Virus record (IMG/VR): IMGVR_UViG_3300036045_000523
Coordinates: 1 to 64,000 of that record
Strand: one strand, 5' to 3'
Length of the DNA: 64,000 nucleotides
From: a virus
How positions within the stretch are numbered: the first letter of the stretch is position 1; every line of letters starts with the position of its first letter. The notes beneath the pieces are model-generated. The model saw nothing but the letters and a program-made list of their open reading frames with translations, was not told where the DNA came from and did no database searches. This document shows positions 8,712-16,730 of the stretch, piece after piece. A program made the translations under genes and the position numbers.

Positions 8712-9887
8712 ATGGGTTTCACTGAAGATTTAGGTAAATTGTCTGAAAGAGTAGCTAGCAGACTACACGTTGTCGTCGGCGAAGAAAACACCAAGGCAGC
8801 ATTCATATCACCTTTCTTAGGTATTCTAGGATATGACACAACTGACCCGACCGAGGTAATACATGAGTACTTTGCTGATTTTGCTACACCTGGGAAGGTT
8901 AAGCCAAAGAAGGTAGATTACGCGATCGCAATTAACAGTAAAATAGTAATGCTAGTTGAAGCCAAGGCCTGTACTGAGAAACCAGAAGTCCACGATGGGC
9001 AATTAAAGTTTTACTTCAACGCAGTACGTACAGCACGAATTAGTATTGTTACCAACGGAGTTGAATATCTCTTCTTTACTGACCTTGAAGACAGTAATAT
9101 GATGGACAAAGAGCCATTCTTCACCTTCAACATTTTAGATTACGGTTCTAAGGAAATTGAAAATCTCAAGCTTTTCCACCGTGATAATTTTGATCCAACC
9201 AAAATAAAGAATGATGCTGAGGAGATACTTTACTCTCAAGGTATAAGCGGACTAGTGGATAGTATTTTAGTTTCCCCCTCAGACAAATTTGTTCACTTTT
9301 TGATTAAGGAGATGGGAACGGTTGCATCAAAGTATGAATTTAGAGGTGTGGTTACTGCGAACATAATCAAGAAGTTTCATCCTATTGTTAAACGTTCCCT
9401 TCAAGCTAGCTTAGTGTCACTCATTACTCGGTCGGTTAATCAGGAGATGACTCATCCTGAGAGTAGTACCGTTTCTCCACCGGAAGTAGATGAACTAGAG
9501 ATTGAGTTAGAAATTGAAGAGAAAAACAATATTGTCACCACTGAAGAAGAGTTGTCAGCCTTTGCTAAAATTCAGGCGATCGCCAAAACGTCAACTAAGT
9601 TCAAGCTTGAACCCCAATCCAAGGATACTGTGTCATACTTTGGCATTAATCTTGGGAAATCAACCTGGTGGTTCATGCGATTGTACTTATCCTCAGCTAA
9701 AAAGAGCTTGATTGCGAGGATAAATCCTGAGGAAGCGAAAACTCTTGCACCTAATTTTACAATTCAGGAAGTACCAGGAGTTAATGGCGAAATACTATCA
9801 AAGGTTGCTATTGGTTCAATAGAAGACTTAGACAAGCTTAAGCCTTTGATTGTCAAGTGCTACGAACTAGAAGCTGCAAAACATTAA
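8712..9887 (+). CDS. Type I restriction R-subunit N-terminal (HsdR_N)-like protein
   Basis: The 391-residue protein starts at ATG 8712 directly after the repeat leader; the reading frame is open from 8496 but that part is the repeat itself. Residues 15-160 follow the HsdR_N pattern: TKAAFISPFLGILGYD, then D69 (VDYAI) and E83-x-K85 (LVEAKA), a PD-(D/E)xK nuclease core. No helicase domain follows and no hsdM or hsdS gene is near, so this is a stand-alone nuclease-like protein. The middle (about 265-300) is acidic and the last 90 residues look like a separate small domain. A defence role is possible but not shown. Confidence 0.65.
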   Translation: MGFTEDLGKLSERVASRLHVVVGEENTKAAFISPFLGILGYDTTDPTEVIHEYFADFATPGKVKPKKVDYAIAINSKIVMLVEAKACTEKPEVHDGQLKFYFNAVRTARISIVTNGVEYLFFTDLEDSNMMDKEPFFTFNILDYGSKEIENLKLFHRDNFDPTKIKNDAEEILYSQGISGLVDSILVSPSDKFVHFLIKEMGTVASKYEFRGVVTANIIKKFHPIVKRSLQASLVSLITRSVNQEMTHPESSTVSPPEVDELEIELEIEEKNNIVTTEEELSAFAKIQAIAKTSTKFKLEPQSKDTVSYFGINLGKSTWWFMRLYLSSAKKSLIARINPEEAKTLAPNFTIQEVPGVNGEILSKVAIGSIEDLDKLKPLIVKCYELEAAKH

Positions 9888-9897
9888 ATGGATGACG

Positions 9898-9925
9898 TAA
9901 ATGATGCCAGCTGGCATCATTTACC
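9898..9925. terminator. Perfect 28-bp palindrome after the restriction-like gene
   Basis: GTAAATGATGCCAG and CTGGCATCATTTAC meet with no spacer 10 bp after the stop at 9887. Probable terminator. Confidence 0.55.
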
Positions 9926-9929
9926 AAGA

Positions 9930-11180
9930 AATTGGGTTTAAAGCCCCGTCCTTATAGGACGGCTTTTCTTTGTTTTAAAAATAAACATTGTTTTTTCGTA
10001 GTTTTACATATAATAGTAACATGAAAACACTAAAGTTTAAGTTCTATCAACATAAGCGGAATAGACATCTCAAGCAGATGATTAACGCTTCTGGGTTGAT
10101 TTATAACCATTGCATAGCTCTACATAAACGATATTACCGGATGTGGGGTAAACATTTAAACTGTGCTTTCCTTCAGTCTCATATTGCCAAGTTGAGAAAG
10201 CGAAATCGATTTTGGCAATCGGTAGGTTCTCAAGCAGTACAAGATATCTGTCAACGTATTGATAAAGCCTACCAGTTATTTTTTAAGCACAATAAGAAAG
10301 GAGTTAGACCACCAGGATTTAAAAAAGTCAAGAAATATAAATCATTCACTCTTAAGCAAACTGGTTATAAGTTTTTAGGTGGTAACAAAGTCAAAATAGG
10401 GAACAAAGTTTATCAATTTTGGAAGTCTAGAGAAATTGAAGGAACAGTCAAGACATTAACTATTAAACGCACTCCATTAGGGGAGTTGTTCATGGTAGTT
10501 GTAGTTGACGACGTTGCGAATAAAGATGTCAGATTCACGACTGGTAATGTAGCGGGATTTGATTTCGGGATGAAAACGTTTCTCACTTGCTCTGATGGTT
10601 CCAAGATAGACTCACCTCAATTTCTTAAGCAATCACTCAATGTAGTCAAAAAAGCCAGTAGACAGCACTCCAAAAAGTTGAAAGGGTCAGCTAATCGAGA
10701 GCGGGCAAGAAAGAATTTAGTACGCAAATATGAGGATATTTCTAACGCTAGACGTGATTGGTTCTGGAAATTAGCCCACGACCTCACCAATAAGTTTGAT
10801 GTGCTGTGCTTTGAAACACTCAATCTTAAGGGGATGCAACGTCTTTGGGGACGCAAGATATCAGACTTAGCCTTTGGAGAATTTCTGCAAATTTTAGAGT
10901 GGATTGCCAAGAAAAAAGGCAAGCAGGTGATATTTATAGATCAATGGTATCCGTCTAGTAAGACTTGTTCTAGTTGTGGACACGTTTTAGAAAAGCTGGA
11001 CTTGTTAGTAAGAGAGTGGCGTTGTCCGTCCTGTCAATCGATCAACGGGAGGGACGAAAACGCAGCTAAGAATATTTGTGCAGTTGGGGCATCAACTGTT
11101 GGGTTAGATGATGTAAGACGGTATAAAACCGCAATTGTTGTTTGAGCCTAGAATCTCCGCACATTCTTGGGCGGAGAGTA
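9930..11180 (+). mobile_element. IS605-type element carrying TnpB only
   Basis: The TnpB gene is framed by a hairpin at about 9940-9968 (GTCCTtataAGGAC inside AAAGCC...GGCTTT), typical of the left end of IS200/IS605 elements, and a hairpin at about 11150-11175 (CTCCGC...GCGGAG) after the stop. There is no tnpA transposase gene, so movement would need one supplied elsewhere. The TnpB guide RNA normally comes from the right end. The exact ends are inferred from the hairpins only. Confidence 0.6.
10021..11145 (+). CDS. tnpB: TnpB RNA-guided endonuclease (IS200/IS605 family)
   Basis: A 374-residue TnpB with the complete RuvC-like site: D181 in GFDFGMKTFL, E265 in CFETLNLKGM and D345 in GRDENAAKN. 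The zinc ribbon is intact (C316, C319, C335, C338). TnpB cuts DNA at sites chosen by a guide RNA from the element's right end and so keeps the element after excision. ATG 10021 gives the usual N-terminus (MKTLKFKFYQHK). Length and motifs indicate a working protein. A defective inverted copy lies at 11835-12175. Confidence 0.92.
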   Translation: MKTLKFKFYQHKRNRHLKQMINASGLIYNHCIALHKRYYRMWGKHLNCAFLQSHIAKLRKRNRFWQSVGSQAVQDICQRIDKAYQLFFKHNKKGVRPPGFKKVKKYKSFTLKQTGYKFLGGNKVKIGNKVYQFWKSREIEGTVKTLTIKRTPLGELFMVVVVDDVANKDVRFTTGNVAGFDFGMKTFLTCSDGSKIDSPQFLKQSLNVVKKASRQHSKKLKGSANRERARKNLVRKYEDISNARRDWFWKLAHDLTNKFDVLCFETLNLKGMQRLWGRKISDLAFGEFLQILEWIAKKKGKQVIFIDQWYPSSKTCSSCGHVLEKLDLLVREWRCPSCQSINGRDENAAKNICAVGASTVGLDDVRRYKTAIVV

Positions 11181-11182
11181 TG

Positions 11183-11809
11183 TCAATAAGTTGTTGTAAA
11201 AATCTGTTCGGCAGTCAGATTTAAATCTGAGAATGTTGGGGAGACTATACGCTCGTTTCCCCTAAACTGTTTACTGCGGTACTCCCCCTCATCATTTAAA
11301 TAATAAATGGAAATTGTTGGCTGTTTGGGGTCGCCTATTAATTCCTTACTACCGAAAGCGGCATAATCCACAATCCAGTATTCTTGGATACCCATTTCTT
11401 CATAATCAGCAAACTTTTTGTGATAATCATCTCGCCAATTAGTACTAACTACTTCGATTACCAAGGGTATTGAATCAGAGTTACTAATTGTTGATTCTTT
11501 TTTCCATTGTGGTTCGTTTACTAAATTGGACAAATTTAATAAGGGGATATCAGGAAAATAACCCGAATTTTTATTTTTTGGTTTTACTAAAACTGTTTTT
11601 GGAATGCCGTAATTAAGCTTGAGGCGATGACATTCTAGCGTTAATATTTTTACTAAAAATGCAATGATTTCCTCATGGTCGCCAACTGGTAGAGGCATTT
11701 GAATAACTTCTCCGTCGTATAATTCGTAACGAATATTTTCAGGTTGTGTTTCTAAAAACTCTAAAAATTCATCGAATGTGAATAGTTTTTCTAAGGGTTG
11801 AATAATCAT
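11183..11809 (-). CDS. Uma2-family (DUF820) putative endonuclease
   Basis: The 208-residue protein matches the Uma2 family, a PD-(D/E)xK-like family highly expanded in cyanobacteria and often mobile. Visible marks are FDEFLEFLETQPENIRYEL near the N-terminus, GYFPDIPLL (the Asp), PLVIEVVSTN (the Glu), and DYEEMGIQEYWIVD. The function of these proteins is still unclear. It sits between the TnpB element and the TnpB remnant. Confidence 0.88.
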   Translation of the reverse strand: MIIQPLEKLFTFDEFLEFLETQPENIRYELYDGEVIQMPLPVGDHEEIIAFLVKILTLECHRLKLNYGIPKTVLVKPKNKNSGYFPDIPLLNLSNLVNEPQWKKESTISNSDSIPLVIEVVSTNWRDDYHKKFADYEEMGIQEYWIVDYAAFGSKELIGDPKQPTISIYYLNDEGEYRSKQFRGNERIVSPTFSDLNLTAEQIFTTTY

Positions 11810-11834
11810 GATTGCTCCTTATTTGTATTTACTA

Positions 11835-12175
11835 ATTTGTTAATGTTTTCACCGTTCCTTCCCAACTTCTAGACTGACAAAATTGATAAACTCGATTCCC
11901 AATCTTAACCCTATTGCCACCTAAAAACTTATATCATGCTTGTTTGAGGGTAAATGATTTATACTTCTTAACTTTCTTAAATCCTGGTGGTCTAACTCCT
12001 TTCTGATTATGCTTAAAAAACAATTGATAGGCTTTCTCAATCCGTTGACAAATATCTTGTACTGCTTGAGAACCTACTGATTGCCAAAATGTATTACGTT
12101 TTTTCAACTTGGCAATATGAGATTAAAGGAAAGTACAACAATGTTTTCATGTTACTATTGTACACAAAAAAAATT
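11835..12175 (-). pseudogene. Internally deleted TnpB gene remnant
   Basis: Read on the minus strand, this stretch aligns with TnpB at 10021-11145: the start region with its ATG, then a jump to the part matching NCAFLQSHIAKL, continuing through SVGSQAVQDICQRI and the PPGFKKVKKYKSF region to about residue 150. About 40 residues near the N-terminus and everything after residue 150 are missing. It is inverted relative to the intact copy. The remaining bases up to 12318 hold no gene that I can see. Confidence 0.75.
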
Positions 12176-12318
12176 GTACAATAGTATGAAGAAACGATGC
12201 TTATTTTCAAGTAGAAGAGTACGAACTTCACTCGCGCTTGACGCCCATACTGCTACTTAATTCTAGTGTATTAGAGAGTAGTGCCCCGGAAAAATACTAT
12301 TAAAATAAGAAATTCAAG

Positions 12319-12570
12319 GTGTCTATTTACACGCACCAATACTCGTCTGGAATAGGCAAGAAAATTCTAATTAGTCGCAAAGATGAAAGTACATTTATTT
12401 CGTGGGCTGACAAGCAACGCATTAAAAATGAACTAGTTGGCGAGGAATATACGGCTATTGAAGCTTATCCAGCAACTCAAAATTTGGTGAATTTTGCAAA
12501 TGTTTATTGGTTGTACGTTTTGCCACTAGAAGCTAAGTCGCCGTGGAACAATGCTTGTTCTAGTAATTAA
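12319..12570 (+). CDS. DUF7694-like small protein
   Basis: An 83-residue protein with a GTG start. The pattern ISWADKQRIKNELVGEEY...AIEAYP...NFANVYWLYVLP resembles a small domain (DUF7694) found in phages and plasmids with no assigned function. It lies upstream of the Xis-like gene and may share its transcript. Confidence 0.5.
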   Translation: MSIYTHQYSSGIGKKILISRKDESTFISWADKQRIKNELVGEEYTAIEAYPATQNLVNFANVYWLYVLPLEAKSPWNNACSSN

Positions 12571-12650
12571 CACTTTTATTTTCTGCTATTAAATAACAGA
12601 AATAAAGAAAAATATCTGTCAACATCTTATTGTTATTCTTACTAAAAACT

Positions 12651-12893
12651 ATGCGTCGAAAAGTAGCGCGAGTTGAAATAAATACAGAAGATTTGGTAAC
12701 AATTGCACAAGCATATCAAAAGCTTGGCGTAGGGTACAGCCGTAGTAGTATACTTCGTCGCATCAAATCCGGAGAATGGATCGAAGGTGTGCATTATATA
12801 AATGATGCGCGAACTAATAGTAATTATCGGATAATTAAAATTAATATCCGAGCAGTACAGGAGTTAAGAAAAACTAACTCAGGAGAAAGGTAA
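12651..12893 (+). CDS. Excisionase-like small DNA-binding protein
   Basis: An 80-residue basic protein; I chose ATG 12651 over the upstream TTG at 12630. IAQAYQKLGVGYSRSSILRR is a plausible winged-helix start and GEWIEGVHYINDARTNSNYR resembles proteins that bind DNA beside integrases. It ends one base before the convergent integrase gene. A role as recombination directionality factor is inferred from position, size and charge. Confidence 0.5.
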   Translation: MRRKVARVEINTEDLVTIAQAYQKLGVGYSRSSILRRIKSGEWIEGVHYINDARTNSNYRIIKINIRAVQELRKTNSGER

Positions 12894-14006
12894 TTAACTT
12901 GGAGCTTTAGGTTTACCTTTGCCAAAAACATCCCTGTCAAACTTTTCTCTATAATACTTTTCATCAATCCATGCTCTATAAACCTTGTTGTGGATGACTT
13001 CTTCGTGTCCCATTAATTTTGCTGCTCTGTTTGTAGGTATATCGAATTCAAAGCATCTACGAGCGTAGCAATGCCTTAAATCATAAGCACGAAATGGAAA
13101 TTTTTGTGCCCAAAACCATCTTGCTATTCTTTGCCCTATTGACCGCTTACCGTCTTGTTCAAGACTTATTGGTGGTAAAATAATTTGGTCTAGCCTCCAC
13201 TTGTGTGACCATTCTGGGTACAACGGATAAACTATTCTTTCACCCGTCTTACCTTTTAATACTCTGACTACTGGAAACTCAGTAAAATCTAACTCAAATG
13301 CTTCATGCGATCGCAGTCCATATGTAGCCAAAATACCAACTAACCATCTCCATCCAGGATGCGTGATCGCATTTACTGTTTCTGCAATAAGATTATCGGG
13401 TGGTAGGTTTCTTGGGTTTACAGCTTTGGGGGAATAGCTACCTTTTAGTTCGGTGATTTTTTCAATTCCTGGTAACTCTGCAAGAAGAGCTAATTTTACA
13501 AAATGCTGACAAACTACTTGCCTTGTTTTTGTGTTTGGTTTTACCAACCGAATAACTTCTAATAACAATTCAAGTGTTAGTGTTTCATCTTTGGGCAATT
13601 TTACAAATGCCCTCTGATAACTACTTTCCCATGTTCTTAGGGATTTTATGTTCTTTTCCCGCTTACTCCAAAAATCCTCTTCAAACCGCTCCAGCCAGAA
13701 GCTAACTGGTCTGAATTCAGTTTTGTCTTCCTCTTCAAACCAATCTTCCCAACGAAATTGACCTAACTCCAGTTGAGCGCTAATAATCTTCGCTTGCTGC
13801 TCAGCTGCTTTAATCCCAGCAACACTTGCCTTTAAACCTAAAAATATCCGCTGCTGATAGGGTTTAGTTTTATCAGAGTGCGGTCTTGGGGGAAATGTAC
13901 CCCTTAGCAGCAAAGTTCCACCACGACGCTGCACCGTCACCCTAGTTCCCGCAGCCTTAAGTCTGCTGTTTAATTCCAATAGCTTACCGTCTATATCAAG
14001 TCCCAT
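12894..14006 (-). CDS. Tyrosine recombinase, XisA/XisC-like
   Basis: A 370-residue tyrosine recombinase with R232 (YGLRSHEAF), Y308-D-L-R311-H (AYDLRHCYAR), H334 (LMGHEE) and the nucleophile Y343 (HNKVYRAWI). In most family members the position of Y308 is His. As I recall, XisA and XisC, which excise elements from nifD and hupL in developing heterocysts, also have Tyr there. The start codon lies about 150 bp from the junction with a hupS fragment, with iterons in between. This fits an excisase that removes the left element from hupS. It could also be a prophage integrase. Confidence 0.85.
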   Translation of the reverse strand: MGLDIDGKLLELNSRLKAAGTRVTVQRRGGTLLLRGTFPPRPHSDKTKPYQQRIFLGLKASVAGIKAAEQQAKIISAQLELGQFRWEDWFEEEDKTEFRPVSFWLERFEEDFWSKREKNIKSLRTWESSYQRAFVKLPKDETLTLELLLEVIRLVKPNTKTRQVVCQHFVKLALLAELPGIEKITELKGSYSPKAVNPRNLPPDNLIAETVNAITHPGWRWLVGILATYGLRSHEAFELDFTEFPVVRVLKGKTGERIVYPLYPEWSHKWRLDQIILPPISLEQDGKRSIGQRIARWFWAQKFPFRAYDLRHCYARRCFEFDIPTNRAAKLMGHEEVIHNKVYRAWIDEKYYREKFDRDVFGKGKPKAPS

Positions 14007-14021
14007 TTGTGCCTAAATAAG

Positions 14022-14071
14022 TGACACGATTTGAAATATTTTGACACGATTTGATGTGATTTGACACGATT
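14022..14071. repeat. Three iterons at exact 20-bp spacing
   Basis: TGACACGATT occurs at 14022, 14042 and 14062, each 20 bp apart (about two helical turns), between the recombinase start codon and the hupS junction. The layout fits arm-type binding sites of the recombinase or its directionality factor, or operators over its promoter. Confidence 0.7.
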
Positions 14072-14156
14072 CACAAAGCAAGAAACTATGACATACTAAA
14101 AACCTAAGCCTTATTGCATATGAGTTGTAGGGATTTTTAGTAATTTTAACGAAGCT

Positions 14157-14369
14157 ATTCCACTCCCCTGTACCGTTAGGTGCGTTGACTACCGACCCTT
14201 CAAATACAAGAATATCTAAAGGAATTTTACCAGTAATACATTCCCATAATAGTGTTTTTAAGTTGCTGCCTAGTTCTAGTCCCAAAGACGGATGCCAAAG
14301 TATATTAATACCAAAGTCAGCTACTAAATCACAGGCAGTTGGTTCGTCCGCATTCAAAAAGGACATTGT
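14157..14369 (-). pseudogene. hupS: Internal hupS fragment (uptake hydrogenase small subunit)
   Basis: On the minus strand 71 codons match HupS, the FeS-cluster subunit of the uptake [NiFe] hydrogenase: TMSFLNADEPTACDLVADFG, ILWHPSLGLELG, PLDILVFEGSVVNAPNG and TGEWN. In my memory of the cyanobacterial protein this corresponds to about residues 15-86. The first residues with the GACSGN cluster ligand are missing on the right, and everything after TGEWN is missing on the left. The remaining codons keep an intact frame without stops. I read it as one piece of a hupS gene split by an element on each side, not as simple decay. Both flanks would need to be excised to restore the gene. Confidence 0.85.
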
Positions 14370-14599
14370 ATAGTCACTATAGGACAATTTTATGCCTTAA
14401 GCTCCTACCTAATTTGCTGCGGGGGGATGTGTTTCTTAGGAGTTAGGAGTATACTTTTTGAGGTGCGAACCTGGAACGGACAAAATTGACTGTAATGTAT
14501 GTGGGATAACAGTTTGAGGGTGCGAACCTGAATCGCGATCACACAGTCCCAAACAAAAACAAAATGCGTAGCTGTAAGGTTTGTTGTTAGATGTCACAC
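14370..14599. other. Right-element border region with direct repeats
   Basis: No gene is visible. The region begins at the hupS junction (TATACAATGTCC on the minus strand). GAGGTGCGAACCTG at about 14459 and GAGGGTGCGAACCTG at about 14517 form a direct repeat 58 bp apart. Inverted CTCCTA/TAGGAG pieces lie near 14402-14450. These could be recombinase binding sites of the right element. Confidence 0.4.
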
Positions 14600-14995
14600 T
14601 TATCCAATTGTTTTGATGTATGGATAGTTGAGAATTTTTTGATCGCAGGTCATAAGTTCTATATTGCGGCGGTAGGCTATTGCAACAATAATACGATCGG
14701 CTGGGTCTTTGTGAAAGTCTCCGGGTAATTGGGTGCTGATAATTGCATCGAGTGGATCGAGCGGTTCTATGGTAATTCCAGGTCGAGTTGTTGCAAGTGC
14801 GAACCATTCATTAATGGGAAGGGGGAGGGGTAGTTTCCCATTACTGTGCTTAACTGCGATTTCCCATACAGAAATGGCAGAAACAATAAGGGAATTTTGG
14901 TTTTCGCCTATGGTTAATAGTTTACGTCCACGCTCAGAAAGTTGATCTGGAGTATGGAGCCACCACAGCCAAATATGGGTGTCTAGTAAAATCAT
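14600..14995 (-). CDS. vapC: VapC-type PIN-domain toxin
   Basis: A 131-residue PIN ribonuclease toxin. The acidic residues are visible: D in MILLDTHIWLWW, E in ISVWEIAVK, D in DPADRIIVAIA, and the last acidic position in ELMTCDQKILNY. It would cleave RNA, usually tRNA or rRNA, when free of antitoxin. ATG 14995 overlaps the antitoxin stop (ATGA); an upstream ATG at 15013 is less likely. It lies beside the hupS junction and may stabilise the right element. Confidence 0.85.
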   Translation of the reverse strand: MILLDTHIWLWWLHTPDQLSERGRKLLTIGENQNSLIVSAISVWEIAVKHSNGKLPLPLPINEWFALATTRPGITIEPLDPLDAIISTQLPGDFHKDPADRIIVAIAYRRNIELMTCDQKILNYPYIKTIG

Positions 14996-15231
14996 TGTCC
15001 CAAAGCATCCCATAATTCAGGCATGGGTTCGTCAAAATCTGGAGGAATTGTTATGGGGATTTTGCGTAGGGAATGCTCAGGAGTGCGATCGCGGGTTAAA
15101 TCTATTTCGTCAGAGGTTGGGGTTGGCTGTGATGATGGTAATGTCAGGCTTTGAGCCAAAAGTTGGAGGATGCGTATTCTTTCTGCTAAGTCGAGGCTGA
15201 GGAGTTGTTGTTCTAGTTCTTGATTGCTCAT
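14992..15231 (-). CDS. Antitoxin partner of VapC
   Basis: A 79-residue acidic protein directly upstream of and overlapping the toxin start. LDLAERIRILQLLAQSL resembles cyanobacterial antitoxins of PIN-domain pairs, and the C-terminal half (PPDFDEPMPELWDALGQ) is likely the toxin-binding tail. Confidence 0.75.
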   Translation of the reverse strand: MSNQELEQQLLSLDLAERIRILQLLAQSLTLPSSQPTPTSDEIDLTRDRTPEHSLRKIPITIPPDFDEPMPELWDALGQ

Positions 15232-15391
15232 GGCTTTGCGCTATCATGACTGTGTATTTATTTTAGCGGAAATTTCCAGTGCTTCTGAGTACGTCCGCAG
15301 CGGGTGGAACGAAGTGAAACGACTCATAATTCCGAAGGGTGGCTTGCTGGTGGAATATCCGAAAGAACTTTTTACCTGTGGTAGGAACACC

Positions 15392-15757
15392 CTATTTACT
15401 CAAAACATTTGCAAACGCCATTATTGCTACTTTTATTATTTCTGCTCCGATTTCCGCTCCATATTGCTCGTTTATCGTAGTCGCCAATCCTTGCATGGTT
15501 CCTATTAGCTTTGCTATCCCGTCATCGCTCAATATGAATTGCTGATTCCCGTTTATATGATAGCCACCACAAATATGAGTTTGATTAATTTCAATGACTG
15601 TATCTTTTCTTAAGGCTTCAGCTAGCTGCGATCGCTGCTCCTCCGTCAATCCCTCTACTTTATCTACAATATGCTTTACCCAATCTTCCATAACTATCTC
15701 TAAGGTCTTTAACCTTACTTTAACCCTTTGTTGTGCCAGTTCATTGCTATCGTTCAT
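15392..15757 (-). CDS. Hypothetical protein
   Basis: A 121-residue protein of unknown family. Residues 1-50 are charged helix (VKHIVDKVEGLTEEQRSQLA), followed by a short strand-rich part (HICGGYHINGNQQFILSDDG) and a C-terminal helix (IGAEIIKVAIMAFANVL). It stands alone on the minus strand between VapBC and the repressor. Confidence 0.5.
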   Translation of the reverse strand: MNDSNELAQQRVKVRLKTLEIVMEDWVKHIVDKVEGLTEEQRSQLAEALRKDTVIEINQTHICGGYHINGNQQFILSDDGIAKLIGTMQGLATTINEQYGAEIGAEIIKVAIMAFANVLSK

Positions 15758-15904
15758 GCTAATTTTTGTTTATTAAATACTAAGGGTATCACCCCTCAAG
15801 ACTATTTTATTAGCATAATAATAGCCGTATACTTACAAAAAGTTAACTGTTTATACATTGCAAGTTTTGATAAATTTTATTACATTTAACCTATTATTAA
15901 CCAT

Positions 15905-15967
15905 GCCACTGCGTTGCGGAGGTGTCCTCCGTTGTAGCTTGCTTCCCCCTTAGGGGTGGCACGTGGC
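15905..15967 (+). repeat. Dispersed palindromic element, expanded copy
   Basis: Copy of the 41-bp element (arms GCCACTGCGTTGCGGAGG and CCTCCGTTGTAGCACGTGGC around TGT) with about 22 extra bases before the final ACGTGGC. It lies just downstream of the repressor gene end. Confidence 0.85.
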
Positions 15968-15968
15968 G

Positions 15969-16412
15969 CTATTTGCGTTTTCTGGGCTGAGTAAAGCTAT
16001 CAAGAAGAGTTTGCAATACTGTCATTTTGCTATCTCTCGATAGGTCATTAACCAGGTGAATAATTAAATCTCGTTTTTGCTCGTCAGAGATTTTATCCGC
16101 ATAAGGAATAATTTGATGTGCAGTAAACAGTGCTTGCTTGGCTAAAGGGTTATCATCTTCAATTCCTTGCAGTTCTTGATATAGCGCCGCGAGCGTGTAG
16201 TCCTTTGCTATATAGGGATTACGTGCGATCGCACGCAGTACCTCACCACTGGGAGGGAAACCCCGCTCTACTTTGTTCAGCGTACTAAAACCTATCGCTT
16301 TACCGTCATCTTTGACACATAATGCCGCAAATTTACGTAAATCTAACCCGCTTTTAGCTCTAACATCTGCAATCAATGCCCCAAGCCTTTGTGCCCCATT
16401 CTCGCTTTCCAT
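15969..16412 (-). CDS. CI-like phage repressor, XRE family
   Basis: The 147-residue protein has an N-terminal helix-turn-helix (LGALIADVRAKSGLDLRKFA to STLNKVERGFPPSGEVLRAI) and a helical C-terminal part, probably for dimerisation. It faces the replication genes across a 318-bp divergent region full of GACACA/TGTGTC half-sites. That layout is typical of the lysogeny switch. There is no peptidase domain of the LexA type, so induction would depend on an antirepressor rather than self-cleavage. Confidence 0.75.
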   Translation of the reverse strand: MESENGAQRLGALIADVRAKSGLDLRKFAALCVKDDGKAIGFSTLNKVERGFPPSGEVLRAIARNPYIAKDYTLAALYQELQGIEDDNPLAKQALFTAHQIIPYADKISDEQKRDLIIHLVNDLSRDSKMTVLQTLLDSFTQPRKRK

Positions 16413-16730
16413 AATACTCCTAGTCTACACAAGCGCGTTTATTCTGACACAATTTTTAGATTTGTCAACTCTTTGTGTCTTTTTAGACACACGTACTACT
16501 TTATACTTTGTGTTGCTATTACTTATACAGTGCATAATTGGCTACAATACTATTCACCAATTTAGCCATGCTGCCATGCATCTGCCATTTTACAGTATTG
16601 AACAACACACAGGTATAAACCATCCTTCCGTCATTTGTTTTCAATATAAAACATTTTTACTTATTGTTTATGTATTGACACATCAAAACTGTTTTGTTAG
16701 TATAAGATTATTGTGTCGGCAGAACAAACA
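16413..16730. promoter_or_regulatory. Divergent control region with operators
   Basis: This gene-free stretch separates the repressor from the replication genes. A perfect operator-like palindrome TGTGTCT-tttt-AGACACA lies at 16474-16491, close to the repressor start. Single half-sites GACACA or TGTGTC occur at about 16446, 16677 and 16710. A rightward promoter TTGACA (16675-16680), 17-base spacer and TAGTAT (16698-16703) has one half-site on its -35 box, so repressor binding would block it. Confidence 0.6.

Noticed and set aside
14013-14156. C-terminal part of the hupS reading frame
   Set aside because: The frame stays open to 14013 but the residues after TGEWN do not resemble HupS; it is element DNA.
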